Assembly: GCF_028867705.1 (NCBI RefSeq) | Contig: NZ_CP066171.1 | Location: forward strand, 1,302,001 to 1,366,000 | Reading direction: 5' to 3' | Origin: Thermoleophilum album | GTDB lineage: Bacteria > Actinomycetota > Thermoleophilia > Solirubrobacterales > Thermoleophilaceae | DNA length: 64,000 bases | Shown here: positions 49,006-59,043 of the stretch, piece by piece | Numbering within the stretch: the stretch's first letter is position 1 | How the letters are laid out: each line of letters opens with the position of its first letter | The notes under the pieces: generated by a model | The model's database searches: none | Seen by the model: only the letters and a program-made list of their open reading frames with translations | What the model was told of the DNA's origin: nothing | Position numbers and translations under genes: made by a program

Positions 49006-50148
49006 CGGCGGCACGAGCAGCGTCGTAAGCACCGACATAGCGACGATCACCCCGAAGAGCTCCTTGTCGATCACCTGCTCGCTGAGCCCGATCGACGCGA
49101 CGACGATGCCGACCTCGCCGCGCGGCACCATGCCCACACCGACGAGCGTCGCGTCGCGCGGACCGAGCGAACGCGCACCCAGCCAGGCGCCGATGAACTT
49201 TGTGGCGATCGCCACGGCGGTGACCGCTACCACCAGGGCGAGCGCCTTCCAGTCGAGGAGCACGTCGAGATCGACGCTGACCCCGATCGAGGCGAAGAAG
49301 AACGGCGTGAAGACGGCGTAGAGCGGGGCGATCTCGCCCTCGACGGGCACGCGCTCGCGGGTTTCGGCGAGGATCAGCCCGGCCAAGAACGCCCCGACGA
49401 TCGCCGCGAGACCGATCTTCGCGGCGAACGCGGCGAGGCCGAGACAGAGCAGCACCGCGGGCAGGAGCGGTGACTCGGCGAAGCGCGGCGCTTCGAGCAG
49501 CTGCGGCCAGCGCCGCGCCACGCGTGTGCCGCCGAGGGCGAAGAAGGCGACAAACGCGAGCGATAGCAAGGTCGTGAGCACCACACCCGTGGGGTCGAAG
49601 TCGTCCTCGGCGACGAGACCGACGGCGAGGGCGAGGATCAGCAGCGCGAGGATGTCGTCGATCACGGCGGCGCCGAGGATCGTCCGTCCGCCGGGTCGAC
49701 GCAAGGCACGCAGCTCGACGAGCACGGCCGAGGTGATGCCGACGCTCGTGGCGGTCAGGGCCGCACCGAGAAAAACGGCGGTCGAGAACGATTCGCCGAG
49801 CGCCTCGGCGAGACCGAAACCGCCTGCAAGTGGCAGCACGACGCCGAGCACCCCGACGAGAAAGGCCGCGCGACCGACGGCCGTGAGCTCAGAGAGGCGT
49901 GTTTCCACACCGACCCAGAACAACAGGAGCACCACACCGAGTTCGGCGAAGAGGTCGAGCTCGGTGCTCGGCTCGACCAGTCCGAGCAGCGATGGTCCGA
50001 TCACCACACCTGCGAGGATCTCGCCGACGATCGCCGGCTGGCGGAGGCGGCGGAAAAGCTCGTCGCCGAGTTTGGCGGCGAGCAGAACGATGAACAGCGT
50101 GCCGAGCGCGTCGGCGGCGTCGGCGGCCGCCGCGATCGGGAGCGTCAC
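48934..50148 (-). CDS. CPA2-type Na+(K+)/H+ antiporter
   Basis: Monovalent cation/proton antiporter of 404 residues from GTG at 50148, which has GGGGGAG as ribosome-binding site. About 12-13 transmembrane helices. Family features are RQPAIVGEILAGVVIGPSLLG, the discontinuous helix around ALTATSVGITSAVL, the ion-site Asp pair in AAVIDDILALLILA, and MVPRGEVGIVVASIG. No KTN or TrkA-N domain follows. Its GTG overlaps the arsC stop by 4 nt. Its 3' end overlaps the RNase D gene on the other strand. Confidence 0.9.
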   Translation of the reverse strand: MTLPIAAAADAADALGTLFIVLLAAKLGDELFRRLRQPAIVGEILAGVVIGPSLLGLVEPSTELDLFAELGVVLLLFWVGVETRLSELTAVGRAAFLVGVLGVVLPLAGGFGLAEALGESFSTAVFLGAALTATSVGITSAVLVELRALRRPGGRTILGAAVIDDILALLILALAVGLVAEDDFDPTGVVLTTLLSLAFVAFFALGGTRVARRWPQLLEAPRFAESPLLPAVLLCLGLAAFAAKIGLAAIVGAFLAGLILAETRERVPVEGEIAPLYAVFTPFFFASIGVSVDLDVLLDWKALALVVAVTAVAIATKFIGAWLGARSLGPRDATLVGVGMVPRGEVGIVVASIGLSEQVIDKELFGVIVAMSVLTTLLVPPLLRALLARERGDIDHPQAVATGR

Positions 50149-50636
50149 CGCCGCTCCCCCGCTGACAGCTGCCCGCCAGTGATCTCGCCGGCGCGCTCCG
50201 GCGAGGGTCGCGGCTCGCGGGGTCCCGGTTCGGTGCCGTGCGGATGGCGATCGATCTCGGCTAGGAGCGCGTCGACGAGGGCGGCGATGTGGTCGCGGAT
50301 CTCGCGCACAGTCGCGATGTCTTTGCCGGCCGGGTCGGGGATGTTCCAGTCGACGCGCAACGCCCCCGGCACGGCGGGACAGGCGTCGCCGCACCCCATC
50401 GTGACCACAACGTCGGCAGCGTTCGCCAGCTCTGGCGTCAGTTTCTGGGGCCGGCGGTCGGCGAGGTCGATGCCGAGCTCGCGCATCGCCGCGACGACCT
50501 CGGGATGCACACGCTCAGCCGGACGGCTGCCCGCCGAGAGGGCGCGATGCCGGCCGCCCGCACGGCGCTCGAAGAGCGCTGCCGCCATCTGCGAGCGCCC
50601 GGCGTTCTGAACACAGACGAAGAGCACGACCGCCAC
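50145..50636 (-). CDS. ArsC-type low-molecular-weight phosphatase / arsenate reductase
   Basis: LMW-PTP-fold protein of 163 residues from GTG at 50636 (VAVVLFVCVQNAGRSQMAAA). The P-loop is C8-x5-R14 (CVQNAGRS). The second redox region VVTMGCGDACPAVPG carries Cys pairs typical of thioredoxin-coupled ArsC, and VDWNIPDPAGKD follows. Likely reduces arsenate. No arsR or arsB is near, only an antiporter coupled by a 4-nt overlap, so a true arsenic role is not proved. The frame extends 13 codons further upstream. Confidence 0.85.
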   Translation of the reverse strand: MAVVLFVCVQNAGRSQMAAALFERRAGGRHRALSAGSRPAERVHPEVVAAMRELGIDLADRRPQKLTPELANAADVVVTMGCGDACPAVPGALRVDWNIPDPAGKDIATVREIRDHIAALVDALLAEIDRHPHGTEPGPREPRPSPERAGEITGGQLSAGERR

Positions 50637-50724
50637 GCTTTCATCCTGACATGGCGCCGGCGAATGGGTGTGCACGACCCGACAACAGGGGCGCGGCGGC
50701 TGCCGCCGCGCCAGCTACAGGAGG

Positions 50725-50798
50725 GGTGAGCGACGGGATTCGAACCCGCGACCGCCGGGACCACAACCCGGAGCTCTACCAGCTGAGCTACGCCCACC
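50725..50798 (-). tRNA. tRNA-His (anticodon GTG)
   Basis: Minus-strand cloverleaf. Acceptor GTGGGCG/CGCTCAC, D-arm GCTCAGCTGGTAGAGC, anticodon loop TTGTGGT with GTG, T-arm GGGTTCGAATCCC. The extra 5' G(-1) characteristic of tRNA-His is encoded at 50798, opposite discriminator C at 50725. CCA is not encoded. Confidence 0.95.
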
Positions 50799-50933
50799 AC
50801 GCCGGTCGCGCGGTGCGCGACCGCAGGCGACGAATCTAGCAACGGTGCTGCCGGCTCGCCCCTGCCGGCCCGGGCCCTCGGCTCGCCGCTGTGGGCTCGG
50901 GAGTGGCGGCCCGGCACTGCGAGCTCGTCGCTG

Positions 50934-51230
50934 TCAGCGGCGCGCGTTTTGCGCTCCTGCCGGGACCGTGACCTCGACCCGCCGCTCGGCGACGGCCTCG
51001 ACGACCTCGCCCGGCTCGCCTTCGTCGCGCGCGCAGACGATGCGGAACGTGCCCGTGCCCATGTTGGGATTGGGGCGGATCGGCAGGCCGCGGATCTCGT
51101 CCCAGCCTAGGCGCTCGACCTCGAAGGGGTTCATCTCGATCGCCACCGCAGGCCACTCGCAGTTGGCGTTGTGCTGGTCGATCGCCTTCGAGATCACTTC
51201 CAGGTTTTTGACTTCGGCGCGGCGTGCCAC
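50934..51230 (-). CDS. Small conserved-looking hypothetical protein
   Basis: A 98-residue soluble protein from GTG at 51230, preceded by a near-perfect ribosome-binding site GGGAGGTGAT with about 6 bases spacing, which makes expression very likely. Sequence features: MARRAEVKNLEVISKAIDQH, NANCEWPAVAIEMNPFEVER, LGWDEIRGLPIRPNPNMGTG. No membrane segment or known motif. It lies downstream of the sugar-nucleotide epimerase. Function unknown. Confidence 0.7.
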   Translation of the reverse strand: MARRAEVKNLEVISKAIDQHNANCEWPAVAIEMNPFEVERLGWDEIRGLPIRPNPNMGTGTFRIVCARDEGEPGEVVEAVAERRVEVTVPAGAQNARR

Positions 51231-51294
51231 GTTGGTATCACCTCCCGCTCGCCCCGCACGTTGACCGCATCCCTGCGTTGGTTCTTAGTTGAGC

Positions 51295-52245
<951 letters not shown>

Positions 52246-52494
52246 GGCCTTGAGCCTAACTGGCTGAATCGGCGCGCGGCAAACCGGTCGGGCAGGTAAG
52301 CACCTCGCGAAGGGCGGGCAGCGGAATCCTGTCGGCGCACGGCTCGCCCGTCGGTCCAGGGCGTCCGACGTTGGCGCGACCGAGAGGGGCCAACTGTCGC
52401 TGTCGCGTGACCGAGAGCGGCCTTCGACACCGCGGCGCAACGCTGCCCGACGGCCCTTGCCTCGGTAGCTGCAGAGTAGATAGGGTGAGCGCGG

Positions 52495-53529
52495 GTGCGG
52501 AGCACCACGGGGAGGGTGCGGCTGGTGCGCTGGGGCGCCGCAACGGCGGCGGCGGTGACGCTCTTGCCGGCCTCAGCAGCGCGGGCAGTGCCGTTCGGCG
52601 AGGACGCGGTCGCGTCGCTCGGTGGCGCGGCGCTGCACCTTGCCGCTCACGGCGAGACCGGCCCAAACTTCCCGTGCGTGGCGCGCGCGTTCGACCCAAC
52701 GGCGCCGCCCGACGCCGAGGGTTGGGGGCCGACCGATGTAAACGCCCAGACGGCCAACGGGCGCCTGGCAGCGGGGGTTAGCCGCTCGGCAACGCTGACC
52801 GTCTTGCGCTGGCCGAGCCCGAGCTACTACGACCAGATCAAGTACTACACGGTCGATCGCCGGCTGCCGCTGCTCGGCGCCAAGCCGAACGAGGGCGCTT
52901 TCTTGGGCGTGGTGGTTGGCGGGCGAACTTTGTGGCTGCGTGATTTTCCGCGCTCACGCCAGCGCTATCCAACAAGCCGCGGCGACGAGGTGATCACCGA
53001 GTTCAGCGATCCGGCGCGGCGTTTGCGGGTGGTGGTGCGCGACGTTGCGCCGCGCGGGGTCGATGCGTTGATTCGCCGCGTCGAGGTGCGCTCGGCGGGC
53101 GCTCGACGCGCCGTGCGCCCGCGGGCGCTTGTGGCGTTCGAGAACTTCAACCTGGTGGTGTCGAAGCTGCCGGCGGCGCCGCTGCTCGATTTCTGTAACG
53201 AGGAGCTCAACGCTGACAGCGCCCGCTACCTGCCCGGCGCCGACGCGATCGTGCACGAGCGTTCGGGGGTCGACGCCTCGACCGGCAAGCGGTCGTCGGT
53301 GGCGGTGGCGATGGCGTTTGCGCGGCTCAGCGCCCCGGCGAAGCTGGCGCGGGCGCGGCGCGGGATCGATTGGATCGCCCATGTCCAGGCGACTCCCGAC
53401 ACCCATGTGTTGGGCGAGACTTGGCGGGTTGCGCGCGGCCGGGTTTTGACTTACACGGCAACTCCCCACTTGTGGGAGCACACGCTGTTCTATTTGGCGA
53501 TGCTTGAGACCTATGGGGCGGAGCGCTGA
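52495..53529 (+). CDS. Secreted protein resembling a GH15 glucoamylase without its catalytic barrel
   Basis: A 344-residue protein with an N-terminal signal peptide (about 1-31, ending PASAARA). The next about 240 residues look like the N-terminal beta-sandwich of large GH15-type enzymes ([59 protein letters not shown]). The last about 45 residues resemble their C-terminus ([37 protein letters not shown]). The whole (alpha/alpha)6 catalytic core expected between them is absent, with the reading frame intact. It may be an internal deletion product retained as a binding protein, or a decaying gene. Family placement is inference from recalled family patterns. The next gene overlaps by 17 nt. Confidence 0.55.
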   Translation: MRSTTGRVRLVRWGAATAAAVTLLPASAARAVPFGEDAVASLGGAALHLAAHGETGPNFPCVARAFDPTAPPDAEGWGPTDVNAQTANGRLAAGVSRSATLTVLRWPSPSYYDQIKYYTVDRRLPLLGAKPNEGAFLGVVVGGRTLWLRDFPRSRQRYPTSRGDEVITEFSDPARRLRVVVRDVAPRGVDALIRRVEVRSAGARRAVRPRALVAFENFNLVVSKLPAAPLLDFCNEELNADSARYLPGADAIVHERSGVDASTGKRSSVAVAMAFARLSAPAKLARARRGIDWIAHVQATPDTHVLGETWRVARGRVLTYTATPHLWEHTLFYLAMLETYGAER

Positions 53530-54268
53530 GGGTTCCGCGGGCGGCGGGGGCACGCACGCGCGAAAGGACGCATCGGCAGGCACGCAAGCACACACGGGCG
53601 CGTCAGCAGGTGTGCACGCACGAGAGGACCCGTCAGCGGGCGTGCACGCACAAGCGGACGCTTGGAGCGCGCAAGGTGCCGCGCCCGGGGCGCCACCCGC
53701 TTTTGGGGAGGAGTTCGAGCGGGCGCTTTGGGACCTAGTTTCGCGGGAGCTTGGCCGTTTGGGGGCGGCGGGCGGCGGTTTTGGCGGTGCGCTTGCGCGC
53801 GGGCCGGTTGGGGGTGCGGCAGGGGCGCTTGGCGGCTGGCTTGGGGCGCGGCTGTCGCGCCTGTTTTTGCGCCGCACGCGGGCGGCGCGGACGCTTGCGC
53901 TGGCGGTACCGCCCGAGCGGGCGCTTGAGCTGGCGCGCGCGGCGCTCGAGCAGGTGGGGCGCTTGGAGCGGCTAGATGTGCCGCCGCCGCCGGGGGACGC
54001 GGCCGGGAGTGCGCGCGGAACTGCGGCCGCACCGGCGGCCGGCGAGCCGCCGCGTGTCGGCCCGCTGGTGGGGTTGGTTCGCGCGGGCTCTCTGAACACA
54101 AACCCGGCAGCTGTGGCGGTGTGGGCGCGCCCGACCGAAGCGGGCGCCTCACAGCTCGAGCTGGTGGCGCTGGCGTTCGAAGGTCTTGTGAAGCAGCGGA
54201 CGGTAGAGGGGGCGCTGCAGAGGGTTTGTGGGCTTGTGGAGAGTTTGAGGGCTCCGGGGGCGAGCTAG
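53513..54268 (+). CDS. Low-complexity hypothetical protein with short tandem repeats
   Basis: About 251 residues from ATG at 53513, overlapping the previous gene by 17 nt. The N-terminal about 50 residues contain a degenerate 10-residue repeat (ASAGTQAHTG, ASAGVHARED, PSAGVHAQAD). Then comes a helical region (FGEEFERALWDLVSRELGRL), a Gly/Ala-rich stretch and an Arg-rich patch. The C-terminal half has one ordered segment (VGLVRAGSLNTNPAAVAVWA). No recognised family. Codon bias agrees with coding, but low complexity makes this less certain. Confidence 0.5.
   Translation: MGRSAEGSAGGGGTHARKDASAGTQAHTGASAGVHAREDPSAGVHAQADAWSAQGAAPGAPPAFGEEFERALWDLVSRELGRLGAAGGGFGGALARGPVGGAAGALGGWLGARLSRLFLRRTRAARTLALAVPPERALELARAALEQVGRLERLDVPPPPGDAAGSARGTAAAPAAGEPPRVGPLVGLVRAGSLNTNPAAVAVWARPTEAGASQLELVALAFEGLVKQRTVEGALQRVCGLVESLRAPGAS
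53570..53659 (+). repeat. Three tandem 30-bp units within a coding region
   Basis: Three in-frame 30-base units, the second and third most alike, encode x-S-A-G-(V/T)-(H/Q)-A-x-x-x. A shorter, more degenerate copy may precede them. Confidence 0.6.
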
Positions 54269-54669
54269 CCGACGTACACCGAGCACCTCGCGTCCGAAGC
54301 GTTCGAAACGGTTGAGAGCACTTCGACAGGTTCGGCGAGCAGGCGGATGGTTTCCGCGTCGGTGTCTTTCAGCACGATCGCGCGGCACTGGGGGTTTTCG
54401 GGTTCGAGGAGGGTTTCGGCGCGCTCTCGCTCGCTACCAGCGCCAGCACCGACCGCGCGACGGCGGTAGCGCTTGATCGTGTAGCTGCCACCGGTTTCGG
54501 GGTCGCTGATGTCGTGGTGTTGTACGAGCACGACTTTGCCGTCGCGGCTGCCCCCGGTGTAGCGGCCGAAGAGGGACCAGGAGAGGTCGGGGATGAGCAG
54601 CTCCGTCGAGCGCGGCTCTACGTGTGCCACGAAGGTGGCAGGCGAGAGTCGCCGGTTGGGGAGCGGCAC
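54265..54669 (-). CDS. Orphan S24 (LexA/UmuD-like) Ser-Lys peptidase domain
   Basis: A 134-residue product whose body is an S24-type domain: FVAHVEPRSTELLIPD with Ser21 in the place of the catalytic Ser of S-M-E-P, then DLSWSLFGRYTGGS, VVLVQHHD and GGSYTIKRYR with Lys66 in the catalytic Lys position. Such domains normally sit at the C-terminus of large defence helicases or repressors. Here nothing precedes it except a fragment (DLRIVPNPPDADRYRAYAAV... ending at a TGA just upstream). It is probably a remnant of a larger gene, though both dyad residues survive. It converges with the plus-strand gene, overlapping its stop. Confidence 0.5.
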   Translation of the reverse strand: MPLPNRRLSPATFVAHVEPRSTELLIPDLSWSLFGRYTGGSRDGKVVLVQHHDISDPETGGSYTIKRYRRRAVGAGAGSERERAETLLEPENPQCRAIVLKDTDAETIRLLAEPVEVLSTVSNASDARCSVYVG

Positions 54670-54797
54670 TCACCCCAATAGGTTCAGGGTTCGGGTTTCG
54701 CTGAAGCCGGCCGCGGCAACCGCTCGGTCGTAGACAGCCGCGTAGGCGCGGTAGCGGTCGGCGTCGGGCGGGTTCGGGACGATGCGGAGGTCGGGGG

Positions 54798-55724
54798 CTA
54801 ACCCCCGGGGCTGAGAGCACTTTCGGTCCAATGTTCGCCGAACAGTTCGGCCTGCCGGAGGACTGTTTCCGTCGCTGCCTTCTGCTTGTCCGGTGGGTAG
54901 CCGTACTTGCGAAGCACCCGCTTGACCGAGCGCCGCAGGCGGGCACGGACGTTCACGCGCTTGGTCCAGACGTGGTGAAGCGGCACCACCCCCTAGGGCG
55001 CGATGGCGCGGGACACGATCTGCCGGATGGCGTGATCCAGGTCCTCCTCGCTCCGCTGTTCGCTTGGCGCGCGCTTGGCGAGCGCCGCCCGCACCGTCTG
55101 GAAGAAGGCCACAGCGTCGCGAATGGCGAGCGCCCTCTCGTGAGGGACCGCGAGCACGAACGCGCGCGAGAGCTCTGAGACCGCGCGCAGCAGCCGGTCC
55201 TTGCCGTTCTCTTGGGCGAGGATGTGCTCCTGGGCCGCGGGGAGCAGCGCGAGGCGTTCCTCAGGTCTCCCGGTCTTCCACGCAGTTCAGTCGAAGCCAT
55301 AGAAGAGGTCGCAGCAGATCTCGTACTTCTCCTGCATCACCGCCACGACCTCGCTCTGGTCGATGGCGGTCCGACCAGTGCCGCCGCTAGCGGTCTAGGT
55401 CGCGAGCGCCTGCATGAGCCCGTGGGCGCGCATGGGCTTGTCCAGGTACATGGTGTGGAGGGACGGTGCGTCGAACCCCGTGAGCCACATGTCGCGCACG
55501 ATGACGAGCTTGAACGGATCGCTTGGGTCCCGGAATCGCTTGGCCAGGAACTCGCGGCGCTGCTTGTTGCGAATGTGCGGCCGCCAGTCGGGCGGGTCCG
55601 AAGCCGATCCGGTCATCACGACTTTGACCTGGCCCCGGTCGTCGGCGTCATCGCGCCAATCGGGGCGGAGCCGCACCATCTCGTTGTAAGAGTCGCCGCA
55701 GATGGGCTCAGCATCACCAGTCAC
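54798..55724 (-). pseudogene. hsdR remnant (type I restriction R subunit), multiply interrupted
   Basis: One minus-strand frame reads through recognisable HsdR pieces. The helicase segment holds [46 protein letters not shown] and [11 protein letters not shown]. The C-terminal part holds [55 protein letters not shown] and [20 protein letters not shown]. Three stops interrupt the same frame, at 55395-55397, 55287-55289 and 54993-54995. Expected stretches are missing after GLMQ and after AIAP, implying in-frame deletions. The N-terminal nuclease and P-loop are absent. No hsdM or hsdS is seen. Confidence 0.85.
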
Positions 55725-56088
55725 CTGATAACTCGCCGATGTCGTGGGCGATGCGATCCTCGACGAGGAACGGGATGATCAGCGTAAGGGACCGCTTTCC
55801 TGGTGCTAGTTGAACCGACGCCTCAGAGGTCGGTCCTGGTGGGCGGGAGATGGGCGCTTGGCAACCCGTATCCCAGCAAAGGGCATGGCAGGATCACGAG
55901 TCCGCCGCGCGGCTCAAGCCCGACTGAACGTGGTCATGAGTTCCGCCGCGGCTACCTTGCCAGGTTCTCGGCCCACCATATCTCCGCCCGGTCCGTGAAC
56001 GCCGTGAAAAAGCAGGCTTGCCGATGAACGCCAAATGCCGGTCACACCCGCCCGCCATGCGCGGCCTATGAACGGCAACTCCTCAACG
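55725..56088. other. Non-coding stretch between hsdR remnant and the HerA-like gene
   Basis: 364 bases with no supportable gene. A short minus-strand open stretch ([20 protein letters not shown]) joins in frame to the hsdR remnant but I cannot place it. No strong terminator hairpin, direct repeat or attachment-like sequence was recognised downstream of the HerA-like stop. Confidence 0.5.
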
Positions 56089-57861
56089 TCACGCCGCTTC
56101 AAGTTGGTTGGCCTTCATAAAGGATTCAACGGTATTGAAGGCGTTGAAAAATAGCGGGCTCCCTGAAAACGATAAAGGGCTCACCGGCCCGATCGTCATA
56201 AACGAGTACTGACGACTCTCAGCGTCGAAGGCCGAGTGGGGGTCGCGGAAGAGTTGGTAGAGGTCCAACGCGGTGCCGGAGGATCCCACGAGCTGCCGCA
56301 GCGACTGGAACTCTTGCCCCAGCCCGAGCCCGAAACCGAAGAAGAAAATGCGCAGTTGCTGGAGGATCTCCGGATGGATGCTCGAGAGCGTCTGGCTAAT
56401 GAAGAGCCAGCCGAGACCGTACTTGCGGGTGGTGCGGGCGGCGTCAATCAGCACGCTGCGCACTGCCTTCGCGGCATCGTCCTCAGAAGGAAGCTCGCGC
56501 GGAGCCAGCCGGTGAGCCTCGTCTATGACGACCAGTGCGTTGAGGTTTTCGCCTTCTTTGTACATCGCCTCAGCCGTGGCAGTCACACCCTCAAGCAGGC
56601 GCTTGATCACGAGAGACTGGATAGTGTCATTCCAGAGAAGATCTTGCGCCTGTTCCTTGGAGACATCCACCACGAGTACTGGGCGGTTGGTCTTTGCTGT
56701 GCCGAGTAGGCATTTCAGCGCGTCCTCGACCTTTCGCCGACCGCTGGCATGATCCTCTTGAAAGAGCCTTGCGACAGGCAGCCAGACGTCCCGATAAAGC
56801 TCATCGGGATTGGCTTCGTTTACGGCATCCTTGAACCGTTCCGCTGCTGCGCCCTCTCGCGCGTATATCTTGTTCCGCAGCCTGTCCTGCTTGAGTAGGC
56901 TCCATGCTTTCTCAAACACAGCCTTCTCGTGCAGCGTGGCCAGAGTGACTCCCCTTGCCTTTCGCATGGCCTCGGTGAATTCGTCGCAGGCCGTGTCAAC
57001 CTTGTCCTGAGTCATCACTTGCAGCTCACGGAAGAAGCGGGACTCAGAAAGTATCTGCCGAAAAAGATCCCATCGATCGAGGACAAGCTTGCTTACCGTG
57101 AGAACAAAAACTTGCTTGCCGAGCTTCCTCACCACGTCACCCACTGGAAGGGCGAATTCGCCGCTCTTCCCTCCCTTGCGCATGTCCCTCGCGAATTCTC
57201 CCTGCGGGTCGATCACGAGCAGCGCCATCTTCCGGTACCGTGCGTAGGCGAGCAGGATCATCTTGGCCAGCACCGACTTGCCTGAGCCGGTCTTGCCGAA
57301 GATGCCGAGGTGGTAGGCCTCGCCGGCCCCGTCCGGCCCGCGGTCGAAGTGCTTGAACCAGAGCGGCAACTTCGGCTTCGAGCCGTAGACGTGGCCCAGG
57401 TAGAAGATCTGGTCGCGGTAGGGGCGAAGAAGTTCGTCCAGCACGTCGTCGGTCACGAGATGGATGGGCGTGCCGGTCGCCGGTACGGTTCCCAAGATGC
57501 TAGGCTCGTATCCGGCAGAACCAACCTGGCGAAACACCGCGCTGATCACCATCTGTCCGAGGTGCGTGTCCTGCCGCTCACTGACCGCGTCCACACGCCC
57601 GCGCTGGCGGATCAGGCTCAGCATCGTTGGATCCTCGTGCCAGATATTGCGGAGCTGAACTTCGGTAATCTGTCCGAGGGCGTAGTGTGGGCTCGTGTCC
57701 TGATTGAACCGAAAGAGCGCGAGTTCTCCGACCAGCTTCCGCGTGGCAGCCGCACCGAGGATGTCAATAGCGAGTTGGGCGGTCGAAGAGGGCGAGCCCA
57801 CGACGCCAAGCCGTTCGGTCTTGTCTACGATCTGATCCAGACTCTTGGGGTAGTTCGTCAT
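56089..57861 (-). CDS. HerA-like hexameric ATPase (FtsK/HerA superfamily)
   Basis: DNA-translocating P-loop ATPase of 590 residues. An N-terminal HAS-barrel-like domain (about 1-150) precedes the ATPase core. Walker A GKTGSGKS is at 189-196, followed by VIDPQGEF. Walker B is VVIDEAH (444-450), and RTTRKYGLGWLFISQTLSSI supplies sensor and arginine-finger candidates. A long insertion (about 255-390) is predicted helical. It ends with FGLGLGQEFQSLRQLVGSSG and a short tail. All catalytic residues look intact. It starts 3 nt after the NurA-like gene, its expected partner, and is the last gene of the defence operon. Confidence 0.88.
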   Translation of the reverse strand: MTNYPKSLDQIVDKTERLGVVGSPSSTAQLAIDILGAAATRKLVGELALFRFNQDTSPHYALGQITEVQLRNIWHEDPTMLSLIRQRGRVDAVSERQDTHLGQMVISAVFRQVGSAGYEPSILGTVPATGTPIHLVTDDVLDELLRPYRDQIFYLGHVYGSKPKLPLWFKHFDRGPDGAGEAYHLGIFGKTGSGKSVLAKMILLAYARYRKMALLVIDPQGEFARDMRKGGKSGEFALPVGDVVRKLGKQVFVLTVSKLVLDRWDLFRQILSESRFFRELQVMTQDKVDTACDEFTEAMRKARGVTLATLHEKAVFEKAWSLLKQDRLRNKIYAREGAAAERFKDAVNEANPDELYRDVWLPVARLFQEDHASGRRKVEDALKCLLGTAKTNRPVLVVDVSKEQAQDLLWNDTIQSLVIKRLLEGVTATAEAMYKEGENLNALVVIDEAHRLAPRELPSEDDAAKAVRSVLIDAARTTRKYGLGWLFISQTLSSIHPEILQQLRIFFFGFGLGLGQEFQSLRQLVGSSGTALDLYQLFRDPHSAFDAESRQYSFMTIGPVSPLSFSGSPLFFNAFNTVESFMKANQLEAA

Positions 57862-57864
57862 GGC

Positions 57865-59043
57865 TTATCTCCCGCTCTCACTCCGATAGCCGTGTAAGGC
57901 GAAGAAGACCTCGCCGACTTCACCGCTGTAGCGTTCCGACACCCGTTGGGTAGTCACCTGGCGGAACGCAGGGATGGCCCGCGCAAGCGCCTTCGCGGTG
58001 CGGTCAGCCAGGTAGATCGGGTAGGGCTCGAGCATGGACGCTGTTGCGCACTGATGCTTCAGCCCCTGGACGACTGTCGCCAGCCGATGCGTGTTCGACG
58101 CCACGCTAGCGGCGACCTCGACCCGCAGCGCTGGGAGCCAATCGTGCGGCTTGTAGTAGAACACCGTCACCGACTGGAGAGCGGACAGGATCTCCTTCGC
58201 GAGCTCGTTGGCCTGCTTGTTGCTCTCGTTTCGGAGCGGCCCAGTATTCAGATGCCAGGTGACCCTGCCTTCACTGTCGCGCGGGTGTTCGAGCTCGACC
58301 GGCTCCGTCAGCTCGCCAGACTTGAGCAAGAGCGTGAGCATCCCACGGTCGTCATGATTTACTAGCCAGCCGAGCCGTTTCCCGATCTCACGACGCGTCG
58401 AGTACTTCGACAGAGCGATATACTGCTTATCTGAACGCTCCGAGCGCAAGAGCTCGAGGTAGGCACTCAGGTACTCGACGCCGTTCTCGAGGAACTCCAT
58501 GGAGCAACGAAGTCCCTTCGCATCGGGCACTTTGTTGAGCGCCTGATTAAAGTAGATGATGGGGAGCGTTAGTGTGCCGTCGATCATCACGACGTCATGC
58601 GGCGCGCTGGTGGCCAAACGAAGCTCCTCCCCGAGCATGACTGCACGGAGAACGCTAGCTGTGTCTTCGAGGTGCGGCTCAGCAGCGATAAAAGTCTTGT
58701 GATGCGGACGTTCCCAATGCCGTTTCTCCGAAGGCGGCGTGAGACCTTCCACGGCCACCGCCGCCGCCGCGGCTAAGTCAATTGTGAGAAGTCGGTCAAT
58801 CGCGTAGGAACCGTCGGTTGCGCATGTCGTGGGCGGCGGCGGATACCCGAGAGACGACTCCTCGATCAGAAGGCCAGACTTCTCAAGCTTCTTGCGTAGC
58901 GCACTGCGCTCTTCTCTGATCTCCCGAAACGAAGCGAGTAGGTCAGCCGCGATCGTCGCCGTCTTGTGCAGCACCTCTTCGACTAGCGCAGCGGGCAGAT
59001 CAGCAAACGGAATTTGGTCAGGTAATTCCCCACCTGCCGTCAT
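57865..59043 (-). CDS. NurA-like nuclease
   Basis: NurA-domain protein of 392 residues from ATG at 59043, which overlaps the preceding stop as ATGA and has GGAGG just upstream; an ATG at 59055 is an alternative. A helical, charged N-terminal region (about 20-60) precedes the first metal motif, CATDGSYAID (Asp77), and the second, HDVVMIDGTLTLP (Asp155). LSKYSTRREIGKRLG and the late PIYLADRTAKAL are typical positions for NurA. NurA works with HerA in DNA end resection in archaea, and the pair is also a common bacterial defence module. Confidence 0.82.
   Translation of the reverse strand: MTAGGELPDQIPFADLPAALVEEVLHKTATIAADLLASFREIREERSALRKKLEKSGLLIEESSLGYPPPPTTCATDGSYAIDRLLTIDLAAAAAVAVEGLTPPSEKRHWERPHHKTFIAAEPHLEDTASVLRAVMLGEELRLATSAPHDVVMIDGTLTLPIIYFNQALNKVPDAKGLRCSMEFLENGVEYLSAYLELLRSERSDKQYIALSKYSTRREIGKRLGWLVNHDDRGMLTLLLKSGELTEPVELEHPRDSEGRVTWHLNTGPLRNESNKQANELAKEILSALQSVTVFYYKPHDWLPALRVEVAASVASNTHRLATVVQGLKHQCATASMLEPYPIYLADRTAKALARAIPAFRQVTTQRVSERYSGEVGEVFFALHGYRSESGR

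Noticed and set aside
54434-54946. Minus-strand open frame of 170 codons across the S24 and hsdR remnant area
   Set aside because: It is in a different frame from both recognisable remnants and has no similarity.
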